From Scleromatobacter sp038243995 (GTDB taxonomy: Bacteria > Pseudomonadota > Gammaproteobacteria > Burkholderiales > Burkholderiaceae_C), in the NCBI GenBank assembly GCA_038243995.1, contig JBBRTV010000002.1:124001-188000 (forward strand): a stretch of DNA of 64,000 nt, given 5' to 3'. Below, in pieces: positions 24,194 through 33,064 of the stretch; within the stretch, counting starts at the first letter, position 1; the number at the start of each line of letters is the position of its first letter. The position numbers and the translations under genes are program-made. The notes beneath the pieces were generated by a model. It was given only the letters and a program-made list of their open reading frames with translations. It did not search any database and was not told where the DNA came from.

Positions 24194-26010
24194 CGTTCCT
24201 CCAGGTGGAACTGGTTGCGCACCAGAGTCTTGAAGCGCTTGACCACGGCGAGTGCATCTTTCAGGAGGTCGCGCTCGAGGCTGCTCAGGCGATCGGCGCG
24301 CAGGCCGCCACTCACCGCGGCGCCAGCGTCGAGCTCGGCCAGGCCGGCCTTGAGTTTCAACCCGATCAGGAACTGCAGGCAGTCGGTGAGGTCGGTCGCC
24401 AGCGCGCCGGGCAGTCGACCGGCGGCCACGAGGGCATCCAGGCGTGCCGCGGTTCCGGTCGCCTCCACGTGCTCGCGCAGCGCCAGGCTGCGCACGCCGT
24501 GCACGACCGGAAAAATGCCCAACTTCTTCAGGTCCAGCATCGGCTTGTCGTGCTCGCCGATGGCCCGCAACCGGTTCCACCAGCCGCCTGCAACTTCGGG
24601 GAAGGAGTCGATGGCCGCGGCGAACCTGCCGAGCAATGCGTCATCGGCCGCGACGAGCTGGCCGACCTCGGCGCGCACGCCCGCCAGCAAGGACGCATCG
24701 CCGGCCACGGCCCGCGCGTCGATGAAGATCGCCAACGCCATCAGGTCGTGCGGATCGCCCCGGAGCAGCCAGCGGCGCACCAGCGCCGCGAAGTCGCTCG
24801 CGCTTCGGCGCCACGATGGGTTGCTGACCATGATCTCGCCTGGGCAGTCTGGATAGCCGAAGTCGCGCAACGCGGCCGAGAAGCGCTGGCACGCGTCGGC
24901 CACGTCTGTTTCGCTCGTGCTGGCACCATCGCGCAGGATCAGGCCGTTGTCCTGGTCGGTCTTCAGCAACTGCTCGCCGCGCCCTTCGCTGCCCATCACG
25001 AACAAGCAGCTTTCGGCCAGCAAGGCGGGCGGGGCGACGAGCTGCCAGGTGCGTTCGAACAACTTGGCGTTCAGCGCCTGCACCAGCGCGCCGATCTGGA
25101 ACACTCGCGTCCCGCCGCGGTACAGCAGCGCGACGAAGCGGGTGATCTGACCGGCCTGTACGCGAAGGGCGTCGAGGTCGCGCGCCTGCACGATCTGCAC
25201 CGTGATCAGGTACGAATGATTCGACAGGAAGCTCAGCAGGTCGAGCTGTTCGAGCAGCCCGTCTATCCGCTCCCCGTCGGCGACGACGAGCCGGTGCACC
25301 TGGTGCTGGATCATCAGTGCGAGCGCATCGAACAAGGGCGCATCAGGCGCGATCGACACGAGCTGGAAGGTCGCCAGCTCGCGCACCGCGAGCGTGGCCA
25401 GCGGGCGGCCGTCGAGCACTGCGCGCTGCAAGCCGGTGTTGGTGAAGATGCCCAGGCGCGTGCCGTCCCGCACGAGCACGCTGCTCGTGTGCTGCGCCTG
25501 CATCAGCCGGGCGACCGCGACGATGTCCGTCGCGCCGCTCACCACATGCGCCGGGCGCAAGAATGCGTCGGCCACCGGTGCCATCGTGAGGGCATGCATC
25601 TCGCGCTCGCTGTGGCGCTGCGCCAGTGCGCCGAGCTTGTGGGACAGGTCCGAGAACAACAGCGCGCCAAACGTGGCGTTGCGCGAGATCAGCTCGTTGA
25701 CCGCGGCCTTTGCCAGCTCGTACGCGAGCACCTCTTCGGTGGCGACGAAGCGGCTGCTGGAACGCCCGGCCACCAGCCCGCGGCCGTCGAAGCAATCGTG
25801 CGGCCCGTAGCTGGCGACGATCTCGCCCGCATCGAGCTGCGAGACATGGCCCTTGATGATGACGAACAGGTGTGTCGGAACGGCGCCGGGCTCGAGCATC
25901 GTCTCGCCTTCGCGAAAGTACGCAATGTCGATCGCAGCGCGCACGAGGCGCTGTTCATCGGCATCGAGGCAGTCGAACGGCGACGACGAGAAGTCGAAAG
26001 CGTTGGGCAT
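24190..26010 (-). CDS. cNMP-binding/CBS/DUF294 nucleotidyltransferase-like signalling protein
   Basis: 606 residues in four parts: a cyclic-nucleotide-binding domain (about 10-125), paired CBS domains (about 150-270), a DUF294 nucleotidyltransferase domain with VMGSEGRGEQLLKTDQDNGLI-type motif (around 350; GS plus DxD), and a C-terminal helical DUF294_C domain. It has the architecture of uridylyltransferase-like sensors thought to tune carbon or nitrogen uptake. It is divergent from DUF485-actP and coupled to the downstream exonuclease gene through a 4-base overlap, so it is a good candidate regulator of acetate uptake. That role is inferred from context. Confidence 0.9.
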   Translation of the reverse strand: MPNAFDFSSSPFDCLDADEQRLVRAAIDIAYFREGETMLEPGAVPTHLFVIIKGHVSQLDAGEIVASYGPHDCFDGRGLVAGRSSSRFVATEEVLAYELAKAAVNELISRNATFGALLFSDLSHKLGALAQRHSEREMHALTMAPVADAFLRPAHVVSGATDIVAVARLMQAQHTSSVLVRDGTRLGIFTNTGLQRAVLDGRPLATLAVRELATFQLVSIAPDAPLFDALALMIQHQVHRLVVADGERIDGLLEQLDLLSFLSNHSYLITVQIVQARDLDALRVQAGQITRFVALLYRGGTRVFQIGALVQALNAKLFERTWQLVAPPALLAESCLFVMGSEGRGEQLLKTDQDNGLILRDGASTSETDVADACQRFSAALRDFGYPDCPGEIMVSNPSWRRSASDFAALVRRWLLRGDPHDLMALAIFIDARAVAGDASLLAGVRAEVGQLVAADDALLGRFAAAIDSFPEVAGGWWNRLRAIGEHDKPMLDLKKLGIFPVVHGVRSLALREHVEATGTAARLDALVAAGRLPGALATDLTDCLQFLIGLKLKAGLAELDAGAAVSGGLRADRLSSLERDLLKDALAVVKRFKTLVRNQFHLEER

Positions 26011-26364
26011 GGCACATCATGAACCTTGCGCGCCCCTGTGCCGGCCGCTTCAGGCAGCGAAAGTTCAACCGCGCGATGGCAGGCCCTGCCTTGCTTGCTG
26101 GTGCACAGGCGGCATCGACACCGCAGGCCTGCGTGCCAACAACCGTTGCAGAACTTGACGTCGCGCAAGGTTTGCTTTCGGGATGCGGCCATGCTGGCGG
26201 TGGCAGGAACCGGGCCCATCTTGCTGCGGACACGGAAGCCAGTATGGGCCAGCCATCCTGTGCCGAGTGCTGCGCGACATCGCCGCCGGCGCATCCATCA
26301 CGCAAGACGTCTCGACCCTCGAAAATCCAGCCCTGCTGGAGCAGCTCTGCGAAAGGCACTGACC
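26011..26364. other. 354-base divergent control region of the acetate locus
   Basis: No gene found. It must contain promoters for the DUF294 gene (leftward) and DUF485-actP (rightward). I looked for a sigma-54 promoter (TGGCAC-N5-TTGC) and found only mismatched fragments near 26200-26230. Less GC-rich patches occur near 26130-26170. Confidence 0.45.
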
Positions 26365-26673
26365 ATGGCAGTCGATCTGACCACGCGCATCCTGAACGAC
26401 CCGAACTACCAGGCGTTGAAGGCCCGGCGCACGCGCTTCGGCTGGTCACTGACGCTGGCGATGCTCGTCGTCTACTACGGCTTCATCCTGCTGGTGGCTT
26501 TCAACAAGCCCTTTCTCGCGACCCGGCTGGGTGAAGGGGTCACGACCATCGGCATGCCGATCGGGCTGGCGGTCATCATCTTCACCGTCATCATCACCGC
26601 CGTCTATGTACGCCGCGCGAACAGCGAGTACGACGCGCTGACCGAGCTCATCACCAAGGCGGCGCTGAAATGA
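26365..26673 (+). CDS. DUF485 (YjcH-like) membrane protein
   Basis: 102 residues with two membrane helices (about 27-48 and 63-83) and the DUF485 pattern PNYQALKARRTRFGWSLT...AFNKPF. YjcH-type proteins are almost always co-transcribed with the acetate permease ActP and are thought to be accessory to it. The stop overlaps the actP start in ATGA, indicating translational coupling. Confidence 0.92.
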   Translation: MAVDLTTRILNDPNYQALKARRTRFGWSLTLAMLVVYYGFILLVAFNKPFLATRLGEGVTTIGMPIGLAVIIFTVIITAVYVRRANSEYDALTELITKAALK

Positions 26674-28391
26674 GCACCGGTGCATGGGCGAGGGCCCTCG
26701 GCACCCTCGCGATCCTGGCGGCGGGCAGCGCCGCATGGGCCGCAGGCGCCGACCTCGGCCAGGCCGAGAAGCAGCCGACCAACTGGACGGCGATCAGCAT
26801 GTTCGCGGTGTTCGTCGTCTTCACGCTGTTCATCACCAAGTGGGCGGCGGCCAAGACCAAATCAGCCGCGGACTTCTACACCGCCGGTGGCGGCATCACC
26901 GGCTTCCAGAACGGGCTGGCGATTGCCGGCGACTACATGTCGGCCGCGTCGTTCCTGGGCATCTCCGCGGCGGTGATGGTCGGTGGCTTCGACGGGCTGA
27001 TCTATTCGATCGGCTTTCTCGTCGGCTGGCCCATCGTGACCTTCCTGCTCGCCGAGCGGCTGCGCAACCTGGGCAAGTTCACGTTTGCCGACGTCGCGGC
27101 GTTCCGCTTTTCGCAGACACCGGTGCGCGTGTTCGCAGCGTCGGGCACGCTGATCGTGGTCGCGTTCTATCTGATAGCGCAGATGGTCGGCGCGGGGCAA
27201 CTCATCAAGCTGCTGTTCGGGCTGGAATACTGGATTGCCGTGGTCATCGTCGGTGCACTGATGATGGTCTACGTGCTCTTCGGCGGCATGACCGCCACCA
27301 CCTGGGTACAGATCATCAAGGCCGGCCTGTTGCTGGCCGGGGCGAGCTTCATGGCCTTCATGGTGCTCTACCATTTCGGCTTCAGCCCCGAGGCCATGTT
27401 CGCCAAGGCGGTCGAGATCAAGACCGGCATCGCGGCGGCGGCCGGCAAGTCGCCGCAAGACGCGGCGGCTCAGGGCTTTTCCATCATGGGCCCGGGCGGC
27501 TTCATCAAGGACCCGATCTCGGCCATCAGCTTCGGCATGGCGCTGATGTTCGGCACCGCCGGGCTGCCCCACATCCTGATGCGCTTCTTCACCGTCCCCA
27601 ATGCCAAGGAGGCGCGCAAGTCGGTGCTGTGGGCCACCACCTGGATCAGCTATTTCTATGTCCTGACTTTCATCATCGGCTTCGGCGCGATCACCTTCGT
27701 GCTGACGAACCCGCAGTTCCTCGACGCCAAGGGCGGCCTGCTCGGCGGCGGCAACATGGCGGCCATCCACTTGGCCAATGCGGTCGGTGGCAACGTGTTC
27801 CTGGGCTTCATCTCGGCAGTGGCCTTTGCCACCATCCTGGCCGTGGTGGCCGGGCTCACGCTGTCGGGCGCGTCGGCGGTATCGCACGACTTGTACTCGA
27901 CCGTCATCATGAAAGGCAAGGCCGACGGCGCGGCCGAGCTGAAGGTGTCGCGCATCACCACCGTGGCGCTGGGCATCGTTGCCGTGGGCCTGGGCATCGC
28001 CTTCGAGAAGCAGAACATCGCCTTCATGGTGAGTCTCGCGTTCGCGATCGCAGCGTCGGCCAACTTCCCGGTGCTGCTGATGTCAGTGCTCTGGAAAGGC
28101 TGCACGACGCGTGGGGCGGTGGTGGGCGGCTTCCTGGGCCTCGCGTCGTCGGTGCTGCTGACGCTGGTTTCGCCCGCAGTCTGGGAGGTCACGCTGGGCA
28201 ACCCCAAGGGTTCGGCGCTGTTTCCCTATGCCTCGCCGGCGCTGTTTTCGATCACCATTGGTTTTGTCGGCATCGCGCTCTTTTCTATACTCGACCGCAG
28301 CGCCCGCGGCGCCCAGGACCGCGCCGGCTTCGTGGCCCAGCAGGTACGTTCCGAGACGGGCATCGGCGCTTCTGGCGCCTCAGGGCATTGA
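26670..28391 (+). CDS. actP: Cation/acetate symporter
   Basis: 573 residues of the solute:sodium symporter family with about 13-14 membrane helices. A cleavable or first hydrophobic segment (LAILAAGSAAWAAG) is followed by the SSS signature region around DFYTAGGGITGFQNGLAIAGD and AASFLGISA, as in ActP. It imports acetate and similar short carboxylates with sodium. Co-transcribed with DUF485 (4-base overlap) and followed by a phasin gene, which fits acetate carbon being stored as polyhydroxyalkanoate. Confidence 0.93.
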   Translation: MSTGAWARALGTLAILAAGSAAWAAGADLGQAEKQPTNWTAISMFAVFVVFTLFITKWAAAKTKSAADFYTAGGGITGFQNGLAIAGDYMSAASFLGISAAVMVGGFDGLIYSIGFLVGWPIVTFLLAERLRNLGKFTFADVAAFRFSQTPVRVFAASGTLIVVAFYLIAQMVGAGQLIKLLFGLEYWIAVVIVGALMMVYVLFGGMTATTWVQIIKAGLLLAGASFMAFMVLYHFGFSPEAMFAKAVEIKTGIAAAAGKSPQDAAAQGFSIMGPGGFIKDPISAISFGMALMFGTAGLPHILMRFFTVPNAKEARKSVLWATTWISYFYVLTFIIGFGAITFVLTNPQFLDAKGGLLGGGNMAAIHLANAVGGNVFLGFISAVAFATILAVVAGLTLSGASAVSHDLYSTVIMKGKADGAAELKVSRITTVALGIVAVGLGIAFEKQNIAFMVSLAFAIAASANFPVLLMSVLWKGCTTRGAVVGGFLGLASSVLLTLVSPAVWEVTLGNPKGSALFPYASPALFSITIGFVGIALFSILDRSARGAQDRAGFVAQQVRSETGIGASGASGH

Positions 28392-28470
28392 GCCTGTCAG
28401 CGCAGCGCAGCAATCGATAGACGTGAGTCGCCGGCGCACTGGCGACATTCCCCCAGTCCAGGAGACAGAC

Positions 28471-28887
28471 ATGACGAAACAAGCGCAGCCTTTCGGCGAC
28501 GTGACGGCCATGATGGCGCAGTTCAAGATGCCCGGCATCGACATGGCGACCATCGTCGAAGCGCGTCGCAAGGACATCCAGGCACTGATCGACGCCAACA
28601 CCGCCAGCTTTGAATCGATGCAGGCACTGGCAAGCAAACAGACCGAGATGCTCAGCCAGGCCATGCAAGGCATGCAGGACGCGGCCAAGAGCTTTGCGGG
28701 CGGCGGCGGGCTGGCCGACGCGGGCAAGCAAGGCGAAGCCATTCGCATGGGCTTCGAGAAGACACTGGCCAACATGAAGGAACTGGCCGACATGGCGCAG
28801 CACGCGCAGTCCGAGGCGATGGCCAGGATCACGCAACGCGCAACCGACCAGATGCAAGAGGTCAAGGCCATGGTCACGCCGAAGTAG
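28471..28887 (+). CDS. Phasin family granule-associated protein
   Basis: 138 residues, entirely alpha-helical in character with Met/Gln/Ala heptads (SFESMQALASKQTEMLSQAMQ, ANMKELADMAQHAQSEAM) and the phasin ending RATDQMQEVK. Phasins coat polyhydroxyalkanoate granules and limit their size. A Gly-rich break (AGGGGL) splits two amphipathic helices. GGAG precedes the ATG by 7 bases. It lies 79 bases after actP and is probably in the same operon. Confidence 0.88.
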   Translation: MTKQAQPFGDVTAMMAQFKMPGIDMATIVEARRKDIQALIDANTASFESMQALASKQTEMLSQAMQGMQDAAKSFAGGGGLADAGKQGEAIRMGFEKTLANMKELADMAQHAQSEAMARITQRATDQMQEVKAMVTPK

Positions 28888-28974
28888 CTATTGCCGCGGG
28901 CTCGGGCGTGGACCCCGGGGCCATCGATTGCGTGACGGTGGCGTTGGCGGCCGATTCGCGGCGTCGCGCCGAGC

Positions 28975-30096
28975 TCAGGCTGCCGCGTCCACCGGCGTGT
29001 CGGCCAGCACGCAACGATTGCGTCCCGCCTCCTTGGCCCTGTACAGCGCCTCGTCGGCCCGGTGCAGCCACGCTGCGCCTGATTCGTTCGCCGCCAGCGT
29101 CGCGACGCCGATGCTCATCGTGACCTTGATCTCGCGCTGCTGGCGATCGACGATCGCCAGCGCCTGGACGCATGCCCGCAGCCGTTCCGCGAACTCGACC
29201 GCTTCGCCCGCGCGGGTGCGCGGCAGCAGGACGAGGAATTCCTCGCCGCCCCAACGCGCCACCGTGTCGGTGTCGCGCGTGCTCGCGCGCAGCGCGGCGG
29301 AGACGGCGACCAGCACCTGGTCGCCCACCTCGTGCCCGAACTCGTCGTTGATGCGCTTGAACTGGTCGAGGTCGGCCAGCATGATCACCGGCGCCAGGTC
29401 GGGGCGGTTCTCTGCGGCCGCGGCGTCGAGCCGGCGCAGCGTCTGGCGCCGGTTCGCAAGTCCGGTCAGCGGGTCGGTCGCGGCCAGCAGGTTCAGCCGG
29501 TTCGCCTGCTCGCCCTGCATATTGACCACATGCTTGAGCCACAGCAATCCGCTCAGGCAGATCACGAGCACCGCGTGCGCGATCATCGTGTTGATCAGCA
29601 GCGCCCGATCCTGGGCCGCATAGGCGGTTGCGGCATGGCCGCGCAGCGTGGCGCAGGCGGCCAGGAAGGCGATGATGGCAGCCGCCGCGACGAAGGCCTG
29701 GCGGGCCTCCAGCATGAAGAAGGCGATCGCGTAGCAGAGCGGCAACCAGTTCAGCAGCGAAATGGCGCTGTAGTTCGAGACCAGGGCGACCGGGCTGGCC
29801 ACCTGGACCCACAGGTCGGCCAGCAGGACCGTGCCGACGCACAGGAAGCCGACCCAGCGCACCGGACCCAAGGCCTGCGGCCGCCTCCAGAGCGCGAAGA
29901 GGCTACCGGCGAACACGACGATCATCGCCGGATAGCCGGCGCGATTGAACTGTTCGATCGTGCCGTCGCCGACTTCCATCGACCATATCCCGAGCACCGC
30001 CAGGATGCCGGCGCCGAACATCAACATCACCACGCGTCGCATGAGGTGATCGATGTGTTGGCGGGCGCTGAATTCGATGTCGGATTGGGCGGTCAT
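28975..30096 (-). CDS. Membrane diguanylate cyclase (GGDEF)
   Basis: 373 residues. About six membrane helices (residues 20-190) form an N-terminal sensor region without a recognised name. The GGDEF domain follows, with DPLTGLANRR, the substrate-binding ADLDQFKRIND and the active-site GGEEF (283-287). The product-inhibition site RxxD is present as RDTD (274-277), exactly 5 residues before GGEEF, so the enzyme should make c-di-GMP under feedback control. Start at ATG 30096 is preferred; a GTG at 30144 is possible. It diverges from the ABC exporter gene. Confidence 0.9.
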   Translation of the reverse strand: MTAQSDIEFSARQHIDHLMRRVVMLMFGAGILAVLGIWSMEVGDGTIEQFNRAGYPAMIVVFAGSLFALWRRPQALGPVRWVGFLCVGTVLLADLWVQVASPVALVSNYSAISLLNWLPLCYAIAFFMLEARQAFVAAAAIIAFLAACATLRGHAATAYAAQDRALLINTMIAHAVLVICLSGLLWLKHVVNMQGEQANRLNLLAATDPLTGLANRRQTLRRLDAAAAENRPDLAPVIMLADLDQFKRINDEFGHEVGDQVLVAVSAALRASTRDTDTVARWGGEEFLVLLPRTRAGEAVEFAERLRACVQALAIVDRQQREIKVTMSIGVATLAANESGAAWLHRADEALYRAKEAGRNRCVLADTPVDAAA

Positions 30097-30321
30097 GGAC
30101 GGGTGGCAGGCCGCACGAAGCCCACGATCACGCTTCTTCGGCACCGGCCCTTCAGGCTTGAGCCGTTTTCATGGCCTACCCCCGACTCTCGGCACGAATC
30201 CGGCCCGCGGCGCGCCGGCGGTCGTGCTGCGCCGAACCGCAATTGGCGACGCGCGGCCTGCCGCCGAGCGCTTTTCGCGGTAGCCTTGCGGGTTGCGCGT
30301 CGCGGGCGTCCCGACCGGTCC

Positions 30322-32265
30322 ATGGTGGCACCGGCCCAGGAAGACGTTCCCGGACGACGCGCCGGGAGCACCACGTTGCTGGGTTACTTCGAAAAATTGA
30401 TCGATCCCTACCCGGCCGGCGAGCCTTCGCCGCCGCCCCGGGGGTTCGTGCCGTTCATCTGGGCCTGCTCGGCCGGCGTGCGGCGCTTCGTGCTGGCGAT
30501 GACCGTGCTGACGGCGACGATAGGCGCCTTCGAGGCCCTGCTGTTCGCGGTGCTGGGCCACGTCGTCGACTGGCTCAGCCACGTCGAGCCGGCGCAGTTG
30601 TGGGAGCGCGAGCGCGCCAACCTGATCCTGCTGGCCACGATCCTGACCCTGAGCCCGATCGTCGTGATGCTCCAGGCGATGCTGAAATACCAGACCCTCG
30701 CCGGCAACTTCCCGATGCGGCTGCGCTGGAACTTCCACCGGCTGATGCTGGCGCAGAGCATGAGCTTCTACCAGGACGAATTTGCCGGCCGCGTCGCCGC
30801 GAAGGTGATGCAGACGGCCCTGGCTGTGCGCGACGTCATGATGATCCTGATGGACATCCTGGTCTTCGTGGTCATCTACTTCGTCACGATGATCGCCGTC
30901 GTCGGCGGCTTCGACCTGTGGTTGCTCGCCCCCTTCCTCGGCTGGATGGTGCTCTACGGCTGCGCGCTGCGCTGGTTCGTGCCGCGCCTGGGCAAGGTCG
31001 GCCAGGCGCAGGCCGACGCGCGTTCGCTGATGACGGGCCGCATCACCGACGCATACACCAACATCGCCACCGTCAAGCTGTTCTCGCACGCGCGGCGCGA
31101 GGCCGGCTACGCACGCCAGGCGATGCAGGAGTTCATGGCGACCGCATACAGGCAGATGCGCTATGTCAGCGGCATCGAGATCGTGAACCACGCGCTGAGC
31201 ATGCTGCTCATCATGAGCACCGTCGGCGTGACGCTGTGGCTGTGGATGCACGGCCGGGTCGGCATCGGCGCCGTGGCCGCGTCGACCGCGCTCGCGCTGC
31301 GGCTCAACGGCATCTCGCACTGGATCATGTGGGAGATGGCCACGCTGTTCGAGAACATCGGCACCGTGCACGACGGCATGACCACGCTCTCGCGCCCGCA
31401 TTCCATCGTCGACCATCCGGGCGCGACCGAACTGGTCGTGCCGCACGGCGAGGTCACGTTCGACGACGTCGGCTTCGCCTACGGCGGCAAGCGCCAGGTG
31501 ATCGAGCATTTCTCGCTGAAAATCAGGCCCGGCGAGAAGATCGGTCTGGTCGGTCGTTCGGGCTCGGGCAAATCGACGCTCGTCAACCTGCTGCTGCGCT
31601 TCTACGACGTCGAGTCGGGCTGCCTGCTGATCGACGGGCAGGATGTCACCACGGTTACTCAGAACAGCCTGCGTGCCCACGTCGGCATGGTCACGCAGGA
31701 CACCTCGCTGCTGCACCGATCGGTGCGCGACAACATCCTCTACGGACGCCCCGACGCGGGCGACGACGAGATGATCGCCGCCGCCCGACGCGCCGAAGCC
31801 GCGGAATTCATCGCCACGCTGGCAGACGCCAAGGGCCGCAAGGGCTACGACGCACATGTCGGCGAGCGCGGCGTGAAACTCTCCGGCGGCCAGCGCCAGC
31901 GCATCGCGATCGCGCGCGTCATGCTCAAGGATGCGCCGATCCTGCTGCTCGACGAGGCCACCAGCGCGCTCGATTCCGAGGTCGAGGCGGCCATCCAGGC
32001 CAGCCTCTACAGCCTGATGGAAGGCAAGACGGTGATCGCGATCGCGCACCGGCTGTCCACCATCGCCGCGATGGATCGGCTCGTCGTCCTCGACAAGGGC
32101 CGCATCGTCGAAGAGGGCGACCACCGCAGCCTGCTCGCCAGGGGCGGGCTCTACGCGCGCCTGTGGGCGCACCAGAGCGGTGGCTTCCTGGGCGAGGAGA
32201 TGGACGAGGAGGCGCTGCCGCAGCGGTCGGATGTCCTCGTGGAGGAGCCCGAGGCTGAGGTCTGA
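30322..32265 (+). CDS. ABC exporter, fused membrane and ATPase domains
   Basis: 647 residues. Six-helix ABC membrane domain (about 60-360) and a nucleotide-binding domain with Walker A GRSGSGKST, Q-loop TQDTSLL, signature LSGGQRQRIA, Walker B ILLLDEATSALD and H-loop AHRLS. It is of the MsbA/HlyB-like exporter group; the substrate is unknown. The first ~50 residues are unusual for the group and the start (ATG 30322) has no clear ribosome binding site. The last two sense codons and the stop lie inside the 7-bp microsatellite. A TetR-type regulator follows on the same strand. Confidence 0.9.
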   Translation: MVAPAQEDVPGRRAGSTTLLGYFEKLIDPYPAGEPSPPPRGFVPFIWACSAGVRRFVLAMTVLTATIGAFEALLFAVLGHVVDWLSHVEPAQLWERERANLILLATILTLSPIVVMLQAMLKYQTLAGNFPMRLRWNFHRLMLAQSMSFYQDEFAGRVAAKVMQTALAVRDVMMILMDILVFVVIYFVTMIAVVGGFDLWLLAPFLGWMVLYGCALRWFVPRLGKVGQAQADARSLMTGRITDAYTNIATVKLFSHARREAGYARQAMQEFMATAYRQMRYVSGIEIVNHALSMLLIMSTVGVTLWLWMHGRVGIGAVAASTALALRLNGISHWIMWEMATLFENIGTVHDGMTTLSRPHSIVDHPGATELVVPHGEVTFDDVGFAYGGKRQVIEHFSLKIRPGEKIGLVGRSGSGKSTLVNLLLRFYDVESGCLLIDGQDVTTVTQNSLRAHVGMVTQDTSLLHRSVRDNILYGRPDAGDDEMIAAARRAEAAEFIATLADAKGRKGYDAHVGERGVKLSGGQRQRIAIARVMLKDAPILLLDEATSALDSEVEAAIQASLYSLMEGKTVIAIAHRLSTIAAMDRLVVLDKGRIVEEGDHRSLLARGGLYARLWAHQSGGFLGEEMDEEALPQRSDVLVEEPEAEV

Positions 32266-32311
32266 GGTCTGAGGTCTGAGGTCTGAGGTCTGAGGTCTGA
32301 GGTCTGAGGTC
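32256..32311 (+). repeat. Microsatellite: 8 exact copies of TGAGGTC
   Basis: Eight perfect head-to-tail heptamers. The stop codon of the ABC exporter (32263-32265) is the TGA of the second unit. Because the unit carries TGA and its length is not a multiple of three, every frame meets a stop within 21 bases, so copy-number change would not lengthen the exporter appreciably. It could instead alter spacing to the downstream TetR gene. Confidence 0.95.
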
Positions 32312-32379
32312 TGCGCTTGTGGATGTCAACAGGCGATGACAAAATCCCCGTCTCGCGTCATCCGGAAACCAGCCGCGCC

Positions 32380-33012
32380 ATGAAGAAACCTTCGAAGACG
32401 CCGCAGCGGCCTCCCCCCACGCCAACGCCGACCAGCGGCAGGGCCGGCGCAGAAAAGCACGTGCGCAACGCCGCCGACACGCGCGCCCGCATCCTTGCCG
32501 CCGCTCGCGTACGCTTCTCGCGCGACGCCTTCGAGAACGTCGGCACGCGCGACATCGCCGCCGACGCCGGGGTCGACGCGGCGCTCGTCAACCGCTATTT
32601 CGGCGGCAAGGAAAAGCTGTTCGAGGAGGTCATCGCCGGCGCCTTCCTCCTCGATGACCACCTGGTGGAGTCGATGGACGCTTTCGGCGAATTGCTCGTG
32701 CAAGAGGTGATGGCCGATATCCACGCCGAGACGGAGCGCAGGTTCGACGCCCTGGCCCTGCTGCTGCGTGCCTCGGGCAGTCCGGCCACCGTGCATCTCG
32801 TCTCGGCGTGCTTCCACGCCGAGTTCGTGCAACCGCTCGCACGACAGTTGCGCGGGCGCGATGCGGAACTGCGCGCGACGCTGGTCGGGTCGTACCTGAT
32901 CGGGTTGGCGACGATGCGGCACGTGCTCGTGTCGCCCGCCCTCGGCATTGCCGCCCGGCGCAAGGCGGTCGCGCTGGCCGCTGCCGCGATCCAGGCCTGC
33001 GTCGCCCCCTGA
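32380..33012 (+). CDS. TetR/AcrR family transcriptional regulator
   Basis: 210 residues from ATG 32380. A Lys/Pro/Thr-rich N-terminal arm (residues 1-25) precedes a TetR helix-turn-helix (about 30-75: TRARILAAARVRFSRDAF..., TRDIAADAGVDAALVNRYFGGKEKLF) and a ligand-binding domain of the TetR_C type with VHLVSACFHAEF. It lies 115 bases after the ABC exporter on the same strand and may repress it. Alternative in-frame starts (ATG 32323, TTG 32317) would put the 5' end right at the microsatellite. Confidence 0.88.
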   Translation: MKKPSKTPQRPPPTPTPTSGRAGAEKHVRNAADTRARILAAARVRFSRDAFENVGTRDIAADAGVDAALVNRYFGGKEKLFEEVIAGAFLLDDHLVESMDAFGELLVQEVMADIHAETERRFDALALLLRASGSPATVHLVSACFHAEFVQPLARQLRGRDAELRATLVGSYLIGLATMRHVLVSPALGIAARRKAVALAAAAIQACVAP

Positions 33013-33064
33013 AGTCGTGCGCGCCCGCGCCGCCGTCGCACGGGGCGTGCGCGGCCCCCTGCGC

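Noticed and set aside
26195..26235. Possible sigma-54 promoter (TGGCAG ... TTGCTG) upstream of DUF485-actP
   Set aside because: The spacing between the GG and GC elements is far longer than the required 5 bases between TGGCAC and TTGC.
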